From Henriciella aquimarina (GTDB lineage: Bacteria > Pseudomonadota > Alphaproteobacteria > Caulobacterales > Hyphomonadaceae): a stretch of DNA of 64,000 bases. Below the pieces are notes generated by a model. It was given only the letters and a program-made list of their open reading frames with translations, had not been told where the DNA came from and did no database searches. This document shows, piece by piece, positions 9,631 to 18,936 of the stretch. Every line of letters starts with the position of its first letter. Position 1 is the stretch's first letter. The stretch lies in assembly GCF_002088975.1 (NCBI RefSeq), contig NZ_NCST01000065.1, forward strand, positions 33,232 to 97,231, written 5' to 3'. The position numbers and the translations under genes were made by a program.

Positions 9631-11891
9631 GCAGATTTGGCTTCCTTCGGTTGATCCGTTGCCGGATTAAGTCCTGTTTTCTCGAGGCGCGACGGGTCGA
9701 AACTGTCGACCTCGATCACTTCGCGCACGGCGCGGTGGAGATCGCCCAGCTTGGCGGCTTCCTCCGCGGTGATGATGCCGGCCTCCTTGGCGGCCTCGAC
9801 GCTCTCGACATCCTTGTCCTTCATGCGCTTCTTGAGCGGCTCGCACTCCAGCGTCATTGCGAGCGCGCGTTCCAGCGCGGCCAGCGGGTCGGCGCCCTTG
9901 CCCGGGAACACGCCTTCGGTCAGGCGTTGGCGCGTCTCGCTTGGCTTCATGAGAAGTTCTGAGACGGCCTTGTTCATCTTGTCCGTCGGGCCACGGCGAC
10001 GCTTGCCGCCGGTCTGGGTCAGCATCTTGATCGTCCAACCCCAGAAGCTGCTTGGGAAATTATCCCCAACTTCAGCAAGCCGGGCATGCATGCGCGCGAC
10101 ACCGTCGGCGAAGATCCAGTCCAGTAGCGGCTTGTCGGCCTCTGGCTGGCCATCAGCTTCGAAGCGCTTGAGCGCGCCGGAGAGCAGGAAAAGTTCGGCG
10201 AGTACATCGCCAAGGCGCGCCGAGAGGCTTTCTTTGAATTTCAGCTTGCCGCCGAGAATGCCGAGCGAGACCTCGGACGCGACAGCGAGGTTGGCGCTGT
10301 AACGGGCCAGCTCGCGATAATAGGGTTTGAGGGCGTTATCCTTTGGAACGCTGGCGAACTTGCCGCCTGTCAGGCCGTGGAACCAGCTGCGCCAGATGTT
10401 CGCGACATCATGGCCGACATGGCGCCAGAGCAGGTCGTCGAACTTGCGCAGCGCTTCCTTTTTGTCCTCAAGCGCAACCGCCTGCATCTCTTCCAGGATA
10501 TAAGGGTGGCAGCGGATGGAGCCCTGACCGAAAATGATCAGGCTGCGGGTCAGGATGTTCGCGCCTTCCACCGTGATGCCGATGGGGATCGCCCGGTAGG
10601 GTGTCTCGAGATAATTCTTGGGGCCAACGCAGATCGCCTTGCCGCCGTGAACGTCCATGGCGTGGTTGACTGTTTCGCGCATCCGTTCGGTCGCGTGATA
10701 TTTCATGATGCCCGAAGCGACGCCCGGATGATGGCCATTATCGAGCCCGATCGTGATGAAACGGCGCGCGGATTCAAGCTGGTAGGCAGCCGCGCCGATC
10801 GGAGCGAGTTTTTCCTGCACACCTTCAAACTGGCCGATATGGATGCCGAACTGCTCACGCACACGGGCATACGCGCCGGTCGATTGCGCTGAGACCTGCG
10901 CGGCGGCTGTCGACAGCGAGGGCAGGGAAATGCCGCGTCCGGCAGCCAGAGCCCCCATGAGCATTTTCCAGCCCTGACCGGTCTCTTCCTGCCCGCCGAG
11001 GATCTGGCCGACAGGAATGAAGACATCGCGGCCCCAGCTCGGCCCGTTCTGGAAGGCGAGGCCGGTGGGGATATGGCGGTCGCCCGTGTCGACGCCGGGC
11101 AGGTCTGTCGGGACCAGCGCGACGGTGATGCCGAGGTCTTCTTCGCCGCCGAGCAGGCCGTCCGGATCTTCAAGTTTGAAGGCCAGCCCGATCAGCGTCG
11201 CAACGGGGCCGAGCGTGGTATAGCGTTTTTCCCAATTGAGCTTGATGCCGAGCGTTTTTTCGCCTTCCCATTCGCCTTCGCAGACCACGCCGGTGGCGGT
11301 CATGGCGGAAGCGTCCGAGCCAGCCTCGACGCCGGTCAGGGCGAAACAGGGAATTTCCTCGCCACGGGCAAGCCGGGGCAGGTAGTATTTCTTCTGCTCG
11401 TCGGTGCCGTAGAGCATGAGAAGTTCGCCCGGGCCGAGCGAGTTCGGCACCATCACGGTGACGGCGGCGGAGACATTGCGCGTAGCGATGCGCTTGACGA
11501 CTTCGGAGTGCGCCGAGGCGGAGAAGCCGAGGCCTTCATACTCCTTCGGGATGATCATGCCGAAGAATTTGTGCTTCTTCAGATAGGCCCATGCCTCTTC
11601 AGGCAGGTCCATACGCTCATGCTCGATCTCGAAATCGTCGAGCATGTTGCAGAAATCGACAACCGGCCCATCGAGGAAGGCCTGCTCTTCGTCCGTGAAG
11701 CCTTGCGATCTGAAGTCACGAAAACGGCTCCAGTCGGGCTTGCCGGAGAAGAGGTCAGCCTCCCACCAGGTGTCTCCTGCCTCCAGGGCCTGGGCTTCCG
11801 TGGCCGACAGGCCGGGCAGCACGCTCTTGTACCACCCCATCAGAGGCTTGGAGAGAACAGTTCGTCTTAGGCTTTTGAAAGGATTCGACAT
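9627..11891 (-). CDS. fadE: Long acyl-CoA dehydrogenase FadE
   Basis: 754-residue FAD enzyme for the first beta-oxidation step, acyl-CoA to trans-2-enoyl-CoA. It is the long FadE type (typically 750-820 residues) rather than the 380-residue type. An N-terminal extension of about 80 residues precedes the dehydrogenase core, which includes FGMIIPKEYEGLGFSASAHSE and CFALTGVEAGSDASAM. The C-terminal third is the FadE-specific helical extension. It is the first gene of the minus-strand operon and faces fadL across 148 bases. A hydrophobic fatty-acid regulon is likely, but I found no clear regulator site in that gap. Confidence 0.95.
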   Translation of the reverse strand: MSNPFKSLRRTVLSKPLMGWYKSVLPGLSATEAQALEAGDTWWEADLFSGKPDWSRFRDFRSQGFTDEEQAFLDGPVVDFCNMLDDFEIEHERMDLPEEAWAYLKKHKFFGMIIPKEYEGLGFSASAHSEVVKRIATRNVSAAVTVMVPNSLGPGELLMLYGTDEQKKYYLPRLARGEEIPCFALTGVEAGSDASAMTATGVVCEGEWEGEKTLGIKLNWEKRYTTLGPVATLIGLAFKLEDPDGLLGGEEDLGITVALVPTDLPGVDTGDRHIPTGLAFQNGPSWGRDVFIPVGQILGGQEETGQGWKMLMGALAAGRGISLPSLSTAAAQVSAQSTGAYARVREQFGIHIGQFEGVQEKLAPIGAAAYQLESARRFITIGLDNGHHPGVASGIMKYHATERMRETVNHAMDVHGGKAICVGPKNYLETPYRAIPIGITVEGANILTRSLIIFGQGSIRCHPYILEEMQAVALEDKKEALRKFDDLLWRHVGHDVANIWRSWFHGLTGGKFASVPKDNALKPYYRELARYSANLAVASEVSLGILGGKLKFKESLSARLGDVLAELFLLSGALKRFEADGQPEADKPLLDWIFADGVARMHARLAEVGDNFPSSFWGWTIKMLTQTGGKRRRGPTDKMNKAVSELLMKPSETRQRLTEGVFPGKGADPLAALERALAMTLECEPLKKRMKDKDVESVEAAKEAGIITAEEAAKLGDLHRAVREVIEVDSFDPSRLEKTGLNPATDQPKEAKSA

Positions 11892-12023
11892 GATCCGTGG
11901 CCCTCTTGCTCAATGTGGTCATCAGAAAGCGCATGGCAAGGTGTGCGGGTTCCGTTACGGGGCTGCGCCAGAACAGCGCACGATGGAACGTCGGGGAGGC
12001 GGCGTTCGTTACGCGCGAACCCA

Positions 12024-12030
12024 AAAAAGG
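12024..12030 (+). promoter_or_regulatory. Ribosome binding site choosing the fadL start
   Basis: AAAAAGG lies 9 bases before ATG 12040. It supports this start over longer in-frame starts at 11644 and beyond, which run antisense through fadE. Confidence 0.6.
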
Positions 12031-12039
12031 TTTTCTCCC

Positions 12040-13359
12040 ATGTATCGTACTTCACTCCTGACTTTCATTTTTGCGTCCACCGCGCTCAGCGCGGCCCATG
12101 CCGACAGCTTCGCGGTCAACGAATATTCGGCGTCCGACCTTGGCCGCGCGAATACCGGTCGTGTGACCCAGACCGACGACCCGGCGGCGGCTTTCGGCAA
12201 TCCGGCTTTGATGACCGCTTTCGAGAAGGCGCAGGTCTCGCTTGTGGCCAGCGGTATCCTTGGCAATGCGAAGTTCGATGATGACGGGTCCACCGACGCG
12301 CTCGGCAATCCGCTGGGGGGCAATACGGACGGTTTTCTGACCGACAATTTCATTCCGTCGGGCCATCTCGTCTATCCGCTCAATGACCGCGTTGCCCTGG
12401 GGTTTTCGGTGACCGTGCCCTTTGGCCTCTCGACAGACTATGACCGGGACTGGCCGGGCCGGTATCAGGCGCTTACGTCCGAACTCCAGACGATAAACCT
12501 CAATCCGAGCATCGCTTATGAGCTGACGGACACGCTCTCCATCGGGGGCGGGGTTAGCGCGCAATATATCGATGCGCGCCTGACGAGTGCCGTGGATTTC
12601 GGCGCGGTCTGTTTCAACCAGGTCGATCCGGTGACCTGTGCCGGCGCCGGTGTCACGCCGCAAATGGCTGATGGTCGCATCGAGGTCGAGGGCAATGACT
12701 GGAGCTATGGCTGGAATGCCGGTCTGGCTTGGACCCCGCATCCCGACTGGCTGATCGGCCTGCACTACCGCTCCGGCATCGATCAGGACCTGGAAGGCGA
12801 TGCGAGCTTCATCGTCCCGGCCAATGCAAGCTTCCTGACGGCAAACGGTGCCTTTACCGATACGGGTGGCCAGGCAGGACTCGATCTGCCGGCCTCGACA
12901 GAACTCGGCGTGCGCTGGCAGGCGACCGAACGCACGACGCTCTATGCGAATGCGCAATGGAGCGAATGGTCGAGCCTTGAGGAACTGCGGGTCCAGTTCG
13001 ACAGCCCCATTCAGCCGGATTCCGTGGAAGAGCTCAATTATGACGATGCCGGACGCTACGGCTTTGGCGGCGACTATGAGCTGAACGATCAGTGGACGGT
13101 GCGGGCTGGCTATGCCTTTGATGAGAGCCCGGCCCGGCCGGGATTCCGCACAGCGCGCATTCCTGACAATGATCGCCACATCTTTGCCGTCGGGACCACC
13201 TGGACGCCGAATGAGGCCTGGTCGATCGATGCCGGCTACAACCGCGTGACCATTGAAGACGCCGACTTTGACCGTACGGGCAATTATGGCGACCGCGTTG
13301 TCGGGACGTTCAGCGGGCATGCGGACGTCATGTCCGTCAGTGCTACGCGCAGTTTCTAG
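12040..13359 (+). CDS. fadL: FadL/OmpP1-family outer-membrane transporter
   Basis: 439-residue outer-membrane beta-barrel for long-chain fatty acids or other hydrophobic compounds. A signal peptide covers residues 1-22 (MYRTSLLTFIFASTALSAAHA). The mature N-terminus DSFAVNEYSASDLGRANTG and the FGNPALM segment are family marks of the hatch region. The rest alternates short polar turns with amphipathic strands and ends in an aromatic (SVSATRSF), as barrel proteins do. It is divergent from fadE, so uptake and oxidation are likely co-regulated. Specificity for fatty acids rather than hydrocarbons is inferred from the neighbouring fad operon. Confidence 0.92.
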   Translation: MYRTSLLTFIFASTALSAAHADSFAVNEYSASDLGRANTGRVTQTDDPAAAFGNPALMTAFEKAQVSLVASGILGNAKFDDDGSTDALGNPLGGNTDGFLTDNFIPSGHLVYPLNDRVALGFSVTVPFGLSTDYDRDWPGRYQALTSELQTINLNPSIAYELTDTLSIGGGVSAQYIDARLTSAVDFGAVCFNQVDPVTCAGAGVTPQMADGRIEVEGNDWSYGWNAGLAWTPHPDWLIGLHYRSGIDQDLEGDASFIVPANASFLTANGAFTDTGGQAGLDLPASTELGVRWQATERTTLYANAQWSEWSSLEELRVQFDSPIQPDSVEELNYDDAGRYGFGGDYELNDQWTVRAGYAFDESPARPGFRTARIPDNDRHIFAVGTTWTPNEAWSIDAGYNRVTIEDADFDRTGNYGDRVVGTFSGHADVMSVSATRSF

Positions 13360-13371
13360 AAGGCTGAAGCA

Positions 13372-13404
13372 CCGGTCTGGCGGCAGCAGAGGCTGCTAGA
13401 CCGG
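13372..13404. terminator. Hairpin between convergent fadL and PilZ gene
   Basis: CCGGTCT (13372-13378) pairs with AGACCGG (13398-13404), and AGCAG with CTGCT inside it. It overlaps the stop codon of the minus-strand gene and could end transcription from both sides. No clear T-run. Confidence 0.45.
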
Positions 13405-13746
13405 CTGCTTTTCCTCGAACTGGATGGCGATATCGACGCCATCCTGGCGCACGAGCCGGGCCGGGGCATCGATGCCCAGTCTGACACAGTGGAAATGAAA
13501 CCGCGTCGGCACGTGCATTGTCTTGCGGTTACGGATTCGCGCACCGCTGGCCGAGATATCCAGGCAAATCCCTTCGGCGACCACGCCCGGGGGCCAGCTC
13601 AAGGAGCAGGGCACCCAAAGGTGCTGGCGCTGGGACCGCGACGCCTTGAGGCTGGCTTCGCCCGCATTCGCCGGGGAAGCGGGCCTTGCGCTCAGGGCTT
13701 GCCGCAGTCTTTCCTTGCTGAGGGGCCGGGCTTTTCGCTTGAACAT
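13396..13746 (-). CDS. PilZ-domain protein
   Basis: 116-residue protein with a C-terminal PilZ fold, the usual c-di-GMP receptor module. The second half of the binding motif is clear (CLDISASGARIR, a DxSxxG type). The arginine half reads RSQRQ, two bases of the motif closer than the canonical RxxxR, so ligand binding needs testing. The N-terminal 40 residues are basic and alanine-rich with no domain seen. I chose ATG 13746 (MFKRKARPLSK); an in-frame upstream ATG at 13842 would add 32 residues without known similarity. It lies next to, and divergent from, a GGDEF-EAL protein. Confidence 0.72.
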   Translation of the reverse strand: MFKRKARPLSKERLRQALSARPASPANAGEASLKASRSQRQHLWVPCSLSWPPGVVAEGICLDISASGARIRNRKTMHVPTRFHFHCVRLGIDAPARLVRQDGVDIAIQFEEKQPV

Positions 13747-13977
13747 GGCTTGTCGATATCTTCGTTGTGAATTGTAACAACCTCTACACAGTGAAGCCCG
13801 TCGCAAGATTTGTGCCGTTCTCGTCTGCGTGGCGTTTATCACTGTAAAAAGGCTTTCACCGCCTGACGTTTAATGAACCCTTACGCTGCGGTATGAATTT
13901 GGCCCGGGCAGTTTTCCTGAATTCAAACCCACTTTGAGTATAGCGGGAAACCTGAAAGCTGATCCGGTAACTGTTGT

Positions 13978-16254
13978 ATGTTCAACACAAACGAAGAGGG
14001 CAGGCCTTTTTCGGCGCCCAGCCCCGCAAGCCTGACAGGGCGCTTTGCGCGCGGCCGGCGTCTTGTCATGATGTGTTCTGCCGTCGCGACGCTCGTGGCA
14101 ATGCTGGTCGTGATGGGCGGCATGATGGTGACCGGGCAGTATGGGCTCGATTCCGGAACGCTTGTGGACGCGGCCACCATTCTCATGCTGGGGGCAGCAG
14201 CTTTCCTGGCCCTCAAGGACAGGGCGCCCAACTTGCAGGGGCTTCTGATCTGCGTGAGCATTCCCATAAATCTGATGGCGATGCTGCTGATCGACGGGAA
14301 TGGGGCATGGCTGGCGCTTCTCCTGCTCAGCCTCACGCCCGTCATGTGGGGCCTGTTCGCTCCGCTACCGGCCTGTCTCGCCTATACCGCCAGCCTTGTG
14401 GTCTTCTTCAACTTCTATCTGTCGCCTGACCACGGCATGGAGGTTCTTTTCAACGGGGCCGACCAGACGGGGCTGTCGGCGGTTACGCTGAGCGTCATGG
14501 CCGTTGCGGGCATGCTGGCGGCCGTCTTGCCTCGGCAGTTGGTAGGCGCGGCCTACCGGGCCCTCAACAAGGCTGTCGTGCAGGAAAACATGCAGCGTGA
14601 GCGCCTTGCGCAGTATGCCCAGATGTCTTCCGACTGGCATATGGAGGTCAACGAGAAAGGCATCATTATCGACTTCTTCGGCACCGGGGAGGCCGTGGGC
14701 TCATATTGGCGCGATGTTCTCCATGACTGGGAAGCCGAGACCGGCGCGATGGCGTTTACGACGGCGATACAGACGCGCGAAGCGTTTTCCAATGTGCGTG
14801 GGACGATGCAATTGGGCGGCGTCGCCCGGAAGGTCGAATGCAGCGGCACACCACTCTTCCGCGAGGATGGCAGTTTTGCCGGCTACCGGTCCATTGCTCA
14901 TGATATTACAGAACGTGTCGAAGCCGATGCCCAGCTTCAGAGGTTGGCGACAACCGATCGGCTGACGGGGCTCGAAAACCGCCATGCCTTCAATGAGGCG
15001 ATTGAAACGCTTCAGGCCCGCCCCGGTCATCTGCGGGTAAGCGTGTTCTATGTCGATCTCGACAAGTTCAAGGAGCTGAATGACCGGCACGGCCATGGAT
15101 GCGGCGACACGGTCCTGACCGAACTCGGTGAGCGGTTTGCGCGCCTCATCGACGAGATCCCCACGCTTCGTGTGTTCAGGCTTGGCGGAGACGAGTTCTG
15201 CTGCCTGCTGGAAATATCATGCGGCCCGCTTCAGACCCGGGAACTGGCCGGGAAGATCAAGCGCCTGATCAACGTCCCGATTGAATTCGAGGACAGGGTG
15301 ATCGACCTCACCGCCTCCATTGGGGCGGCCTGTACCGACATAAAAACCGATCTCGATGCCGCGCTGGAGCAGGCCGATGCGGCGGTCTATGAGGCCAAGT
15401 CCTATGGCGGCGGTCACGCCATCGTGCCGGAAGGTGACGTGCGCGAGCGCCTGGAGCGGCGTATCAATATCCAGCGGGATTTCACCGCCGCGATTGCGAA
15501 TGGCGAGATCCGCCTGCAGTACCAGCCGATCTTTGGCGTCAAATCGCGTGACCTTGTCGGCGTGGAAGCCCTGGCACGCTGGACCCATCCCAAGTTCGGC
15601 GCGATCGGCCCATCGGAATTCATCCATATCGCTGAGGCGAGCCGTGATATCATCGCACTTGGCCAGCACATCCTGCGGCAGTCGTGCCTGGAAACGCTGG
15701 ACTGGATGAATGAGACCAGCACGTCGGTGCGGCTCAATGTGAATGTCTCGCCCAATGAGATGCTCGCTTATGGCTTTGTCGACTCGCTTTTCGACACGCT
15801 CGCCGACACGGGGTTTCCTGCCCATCTGCTCGAGGTCGAGATTACCGAACGTGGCGTGCTCCAGAATATCGAGGCTTCGCGGGATGTGATCCGTGAGATC
15901 CGCCACCGCGGCGCCACTGTGGCGCTTGACGATTTCGGCACGGGGCACTCATCGCTGAGCCGGCTGGAAAGCCTGCCTGTCGACCGCATCAAGGTTGACC
16001 GCTCCTTCTTCGTGCGCGCCCAGCAGAGTGACCGGGCCCGTCAGATCCTAGGTATTCTTGCGGGCATGAGCCGCATCCTCAATGTCGATGTCATCGCTGA
16101 AGGCATTGAGAACGAGGAACAGATGCGCTTCGTCGAATTTGCCGGTTTCGCAAAGGTTCAGGGATATCTGCTCGGCCGGCCCGGCCCGCTTAGTGCTCTT
16201 CACCCGGCCGGCAAAATCCCGCGGTCCGAGGGCGACAAACTCGCCGGGGTCTGA
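13978..16254 (+). CDS. Membrane PAS-GGDEF-EAL c-di-GMP enzyme
   Basis: 758-residue inner-membrane protein with about six N-terminal helices (residues 30-190), a PAS-like segment (about 210-305), GGDEF (about 315-475) and EAL (about 490-740). The GGDEF loop RLGGDEF and the metal-site DLDKFKELNDRHGHGCGD are intact, so cyclase activity is possible. No RxxD inhibitory site is found at the usual distance before GGDEF. The EAL domain has EALARW, the ITERG segment and DDFGTGHSSLSRL, so phosphodiesterase activity is also possible. The PilZ gene next door may be a receptor. It might control the pilus operon 7 kb away, but that is speculation. Confidence 0.92.
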   Translation: MFNTNEEGRPFSAPSPASLTGRFARGRRLVMMCSAVATLVAMLVVMGGMMVTGQYGLDSGTLVDAATILMLGAAAFLALKDRAPNLQGLLICVSIPINLMAMLLIDGNGAWLALLLLSLTPVMWGLFAPLPACLAYTASLVVFFNFYLSPDHGMEVLFNGADQTGLSAVTLSVMAVAGMLAAVLPRQLVGAAYRALNKAVVQENMQRERLAQYAQMSSDWHMEVNEKGIIIDFFGTGEAVGSYWRDVLHDWEAETGAMAFTTAIQTREAFSNVRGTMQLGGVARKVECSGTPLFREDGSFAGYRSIAHDITERVEADAQLQRLATTDRLTGLENRHAFNEAIETLQARPGHLRVSVFYVDLDKFKELNDRHGHGCGDTVLTELGERFARLIDEIPTLRVFRLGGDEFCCLLEISCGPLQTRELAGKIKRLINVPIEFEDRVIDLTASIGAACTDIKTDLDAALEQADAAVYEAKSYGGGHAIVPEGDVRERLERRINIQRDFTAAIANGEIRLQYQPIFGVKSRDLVGVEALARWTHPKFGAIGPSEFIHIAEASRDIIALGQHILRQSCLETLDWMNETSTSVRLNVNVSPNEMLAYGFVDSLFDTLADTGFPAHLLEVEITERGVLQNIEASRDVIREIRHRGATVALDDFGTGHSSLSRLESLPVDRIKVDRSFFVRAQQSDRARQILGILAGMSRILNVDVIAEGIENEEQMRFVEFAGFAKVQGYLLGRPGPLSALHPAGKIPRSEGDKLAGV

Positions 16255-16305
16255 CGGGAACCGGTCGTTCCTATCCGGCATTTCCCTTATTGAGACATAT
16301 CAAGG

Positions 16306-16329
16306 ACTCCGGCACGCGTCCGCCGGAGT
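16306..16329 (+). terminator. Hairpin after the GGDEF-EAL gene
   Basis: ACTCCGGC (16306-16313) pairs with GCCGGAGT (16322-16329) across an 8-base loop. There is no T-run, so termination would be weak; it may also act as a leader for the next gene. Confidence 0.45.
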
Positions 16330-16364
16330 GTTGTCGCAAGCAGCAATCAGGGTGAGTGCAGATC

Positions 16365-17924
16365 ATGACCGGCAAGACAGACGGGGGCATGACCGGGAAC
16401 CTCCTGGCCCAGCTCGTCTCGGATGGCGGCATTGAGGCTGATGCCGGCGCAGCCGAGCAGTTCGAGACCCATCTCAGTCACGTCCTGCTCGCAGGCGATC
16501 AGGCCTACAAGCTCAAGAAGCCAGTCAAGATGCCCTTCGTGGACTTTTCCACGCTCGAACAGCGGCATGCGGCCTGTCAGGCCGAGCTTGAAATCAATCG
16601 GCGCATGGGAAGCAAGCTCTATCGCTCGGTAACCCCCATCGTGAAACGGCCCGATGGGCGCCTGCAACTCGATGGCGAAGGGGAAACCGTCGACTGGGTC
16701 GTCATCATGAAGCGCTTCGAGACCGCCCAGCGTTTCGACAAGCTCGCCGAAGCAGGCAAGATCGACGATGCGCTTGCCCGCCGCACAGCCGACCGGGTCG
16801 CCGACATGCATGCGGGGCTCTCGGAGAATCGGCAGGCCGGGCACACCGCAGACTATCGCGCCATTATCCGGGACTTGCGCCGCACCGAGGCCGAAGGGGC
16901 CGCCGCGCTTGGCCTCAGCATCGGGGAGCCTTCGCCCTATGATGCGCTGGATGCGGAACTCTCCCATATCGATCCGCTGCTCGAAGCGCGCCGCAGCCAC
17001 GGCAAGGTCCGGCGCACGCATGGCGATCTCCACCTGCGCAATCTCTGCCTGTATGAGGGTGAGGTCTCGCCCTTCGATGCGCTCGAATTCGATGACCGCC
17101 TTGCGACAACCGATGTACTCTACGATCTCGCTTTCCTGCTGATGGACTTGCGCCAATCCGGGTTGGACCGGCAAGCGAACATCATCATGAACCGCTATTG
17201 GGACAGTGCGCGGGAAGAGGAAGAGGCGCTGGCGCTCCTGCCTTTCTTCATGTCGTTGCGCGCCGCCATCCGCATGGCTGTCGCCGTTGAGGCGGGTAAT
17301 CTCGATGAGGCCGAGGCGTACAGGCAGCTGTCGCATGCGCTTCTCAGGCAGCCCAAACCCGTTCTGGTCGCGATTGGCGGGCTTTCGGGCACGGGCAAGT
17401 CGACGGTGGCCGCCAGTCTTGCGCCGAAGCTGCCCGGCCCGGCCGGGGCGCGCTTTCTGCGTACCGACGTGCTGCGCAAGCAGACAAATGGCCGTCCGCC
17501 GGAGGAGAGCAAGGCGGACCCTTGTGCTTACCGGATGGAGAAACGGGTCCAGACCTACAAGGCGCTGGCCGCCCATGCGGCCCGGGCGGTGCATGCCGGG
17601 GCCAGCGTGATCGCGGACGGGACGTTCCAGGTCAGTGCTGCGCGGGAAGCCATTCTGGGCGTGCCCGGCGCACACCGTCATGCCATCTGGCTGGAGACTC
17701 CGCTCGCAACGCGGCTCGCCCGGGTGTCGGGGCGCACAGGCGATGCCTCGGATGCCGATGTCGAAGTGGCGCTCTCGCAGAACGAGCCCGGCGATCTCGA
17801 TAGCCGCTGGCGCCGCGTCGATGCCAGTGGCAGCGTCGAGGCGACCACCCGCAACATCCTGCAGGAGATCACCGATGAATGCGATGCAGCTCGCGCCTCC
17901 CGGCGCCCGGCTCGAAGCGGTTGA
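16365..17924 (+). CDS. Fused phosphotransferase-like/ATP-binding (Walker A) protein
   Basis: 519-residue two-domain protein. Residues 1-320 resemble the aminoglycoside/choline-kinase fold, with [13 protein letters not shown] as the catalytic-loop equivalent and [18 protein letters not shown] as the metal-binding part. Residues 325-515 are a P-loop kinase with [10 protein letters not shown] and a lid region rich in arginine. This fusion family is widespread but its substrate is unknown; an antibiotic target should not be assumed. GGTGAG at 16351 places the start at ATG 16365 rather than the GTG nine bases upstream. Its end overlaps the next gene by 50 bases. Confidence 0.85.
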   Translation: MTGKTDGGMTGNLLAQLVSDGGIEADAGAAEQFETHLSHVLLAGDQAYKLKKPVKMPFVDFSTLEQRHAACQAELEINRRMGSKLYRSVTPIVKRPDGRLQLDGEGETVDWVVIMKRFETAQRFDKLAEAGKIDDALARRTADRVADMHAGLSENRQAGHTADYRAIIRDLRRTEAEGAAALGLSIGEPSPYDALDAELSHIDPLLEARRSHGKVRRTHGDLHLRNLCLYEGEVSPFDALEFDDRLATTDVLYDLAFLLMDLRQSGLDRQANIIMNRYWDSAREEEEALALLPFFMSLRAAIRMAVAVEAGNLDEAEAYRQLSHALLRQPKPVLVAIGGLSGTGKSTVAASLAPKLPGPAGARFLRTDVLRKQTNGRPPEESKADPCAYRMEKRVQTYKALAAHAARAVHAGASVIADGTFQVSAAREAILGVPGAHRHAIWLETPLATRLARVSGRTGDASDADVEVALSQNEPGDLDSRWRRVDASGSVEATTRNILQEITDECDAARASRRPARSG

Positions 17925-18858
17925 GCTGCCCGACCCGGCGCCCGGGCCGGGAGAGGTCTCGATCCGGGTGAGTGCGTGTGGGGTCTGCCGCACGGATCTG
18001 CATGTCGTGGACGGGGATCTGCCGCCCCGCCAGTCCCCGATTATTCCCGGTCATGAGATCGTCGGCATTGTCGACAAGCTCGGCGATGGCGTGACCGGTC
18101 TTGAGCCCGGCCAGCGCGTCGGGGTGGGCTGGCTGGCTTCGGCTTGCGGGCATTGCCCGTATTGCGACAGGGACCGGGAAAACCTCTGCGATGCGCCGGA
18201 CTTTACCGGCTATACGGTGAATGGCGGCTTTGCCACGCATGCGATCGCCGATGCGCGCTACACCTATCCATTGCCTGAGGAGGGCCGGGACGAGGATCTG
18301 GCGCCGCTGCTATGCGCCGGGCTGATTGGCTGGCGCTCGCTCGTGGCGGCGGGAGATGCACCGGTTCTCGGCCTCTACGGTTTCGGGGCTGCGGCCCACA
18401 TCATCCTGCAGGTGGCAAAATGGCAGGGCCGGACGGTCTATGCCTTTACGCGCCCGGGCGACACCGCCAGCCAGGAATTCGCCCGCAGCCTGGGAGCGGA
18501 CTGGGCAGGCGGCTCGGACGAAACGCCGCCGGAGCTCCTCGATGCGGCCATCATCTATGCCCCGGCCGGCGAGCTTGTCCCGCAAGCCCTGCGCGCGGTG
18601 CGCAAGGGCGGACGCGTGGTCTGTGCCGGCATTCATATGAGCGACATTCCCGCTTTTCCCTACAGCATTCTCTGGGGCGAACGCTCCATCGTTTCGGTCG
18701 CCAACCTCACCCGCAAGGATGCAAGCGACTTCCTGGCGATCGTGCCAAAAGCCCGGCCCGAGCTTCACACCACGGTCTACCCGCTGGAGCAGGCTAATGA
18801 GGCGCTGGACGATCTGAGAGCGGGAAGGCTGCAGGGCGCGGCTGTCCTGAAACCGTGA
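17875..18858 (+). CDS. Zinc-dependent alcohol dehydrogenase
   Basis: 327-residue medium-chain dehydrogenase. Catalytic zinc ligands are in [15 protein letters not shown] and PGHEIVG. The structural zinc site is the four-cysteine cluster in [15 protein letters not shown]. The nucleotide-binding segment [20 protein letters not shown] has the spaced glycines of a Rossmann fold. GGAG (17863-17866) stands 8 bases before ATG 17875, inside the upstream gene, so the two are probably translated together with a 50-base out-of-frame overlap. An ATG at 17884 is an alternative. Substrate is unknown. Confidence 0.9.
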   Translation: MNAMQLAPPGARLEAVELPDPAPGPGEVSIRVSACGVCRTDLHVVDGDLPPRQSPIIPGHEIVGIVDKLGDGVTGLEPGQRVGVGWLASACGHCPYCDRDRENLCDAPDFTGYTVNGGFATHAIADARYTYPLPEEGRDEDLAPLLCAGLIGWRSLVAAGDAPVLGLYGFGAAAHIILQVAKWQGRTVYAFTRPGDTASQEFARSLGADWAGGSDETPPELLDAAIIYAPAGELVPQALRAVRKGGRVVCAGIHMSDIPAFPYSILWGERSIVSVANLTRKDASDFLAIVPKARPELHTTVYPLEQANEALDDLRAGRLQGAAVLKP

Positions 18859-18875
18859 ATGCGACATCGCAATGA

Positions 18876-18909
18876 AAAGCCCCGCGCCGGGAGATTGGCG
18901 CGGGGCTTT
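18876..18909. terminator. Strong bidirectional terminator
   Basis: A 13-bp perfect stem (18876-18888 with 18897-18909) with an 8-base loop has AAA at the left foot and TTT at the right foot, so it reads as a terminator on both strands. It lies between the convergent dehydrogenase and SulP genes. Confidence 0.85.
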
Positions 18910-18936
18910 CCGGTTTGGATATAGAGACCCGTCCGG

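Noticed and set aside
12052..13320. 422-residue minus-strand frame opposite fadL
   Set aside because: Shadow of a strongly supported gene with no family signature.
16347..17993. 548-residue minus-strand frame opposite the phosphotransferase/ATPase fusion
   Set aside because: Antisense to a gene with a clear Walker motif; no motif of its own.
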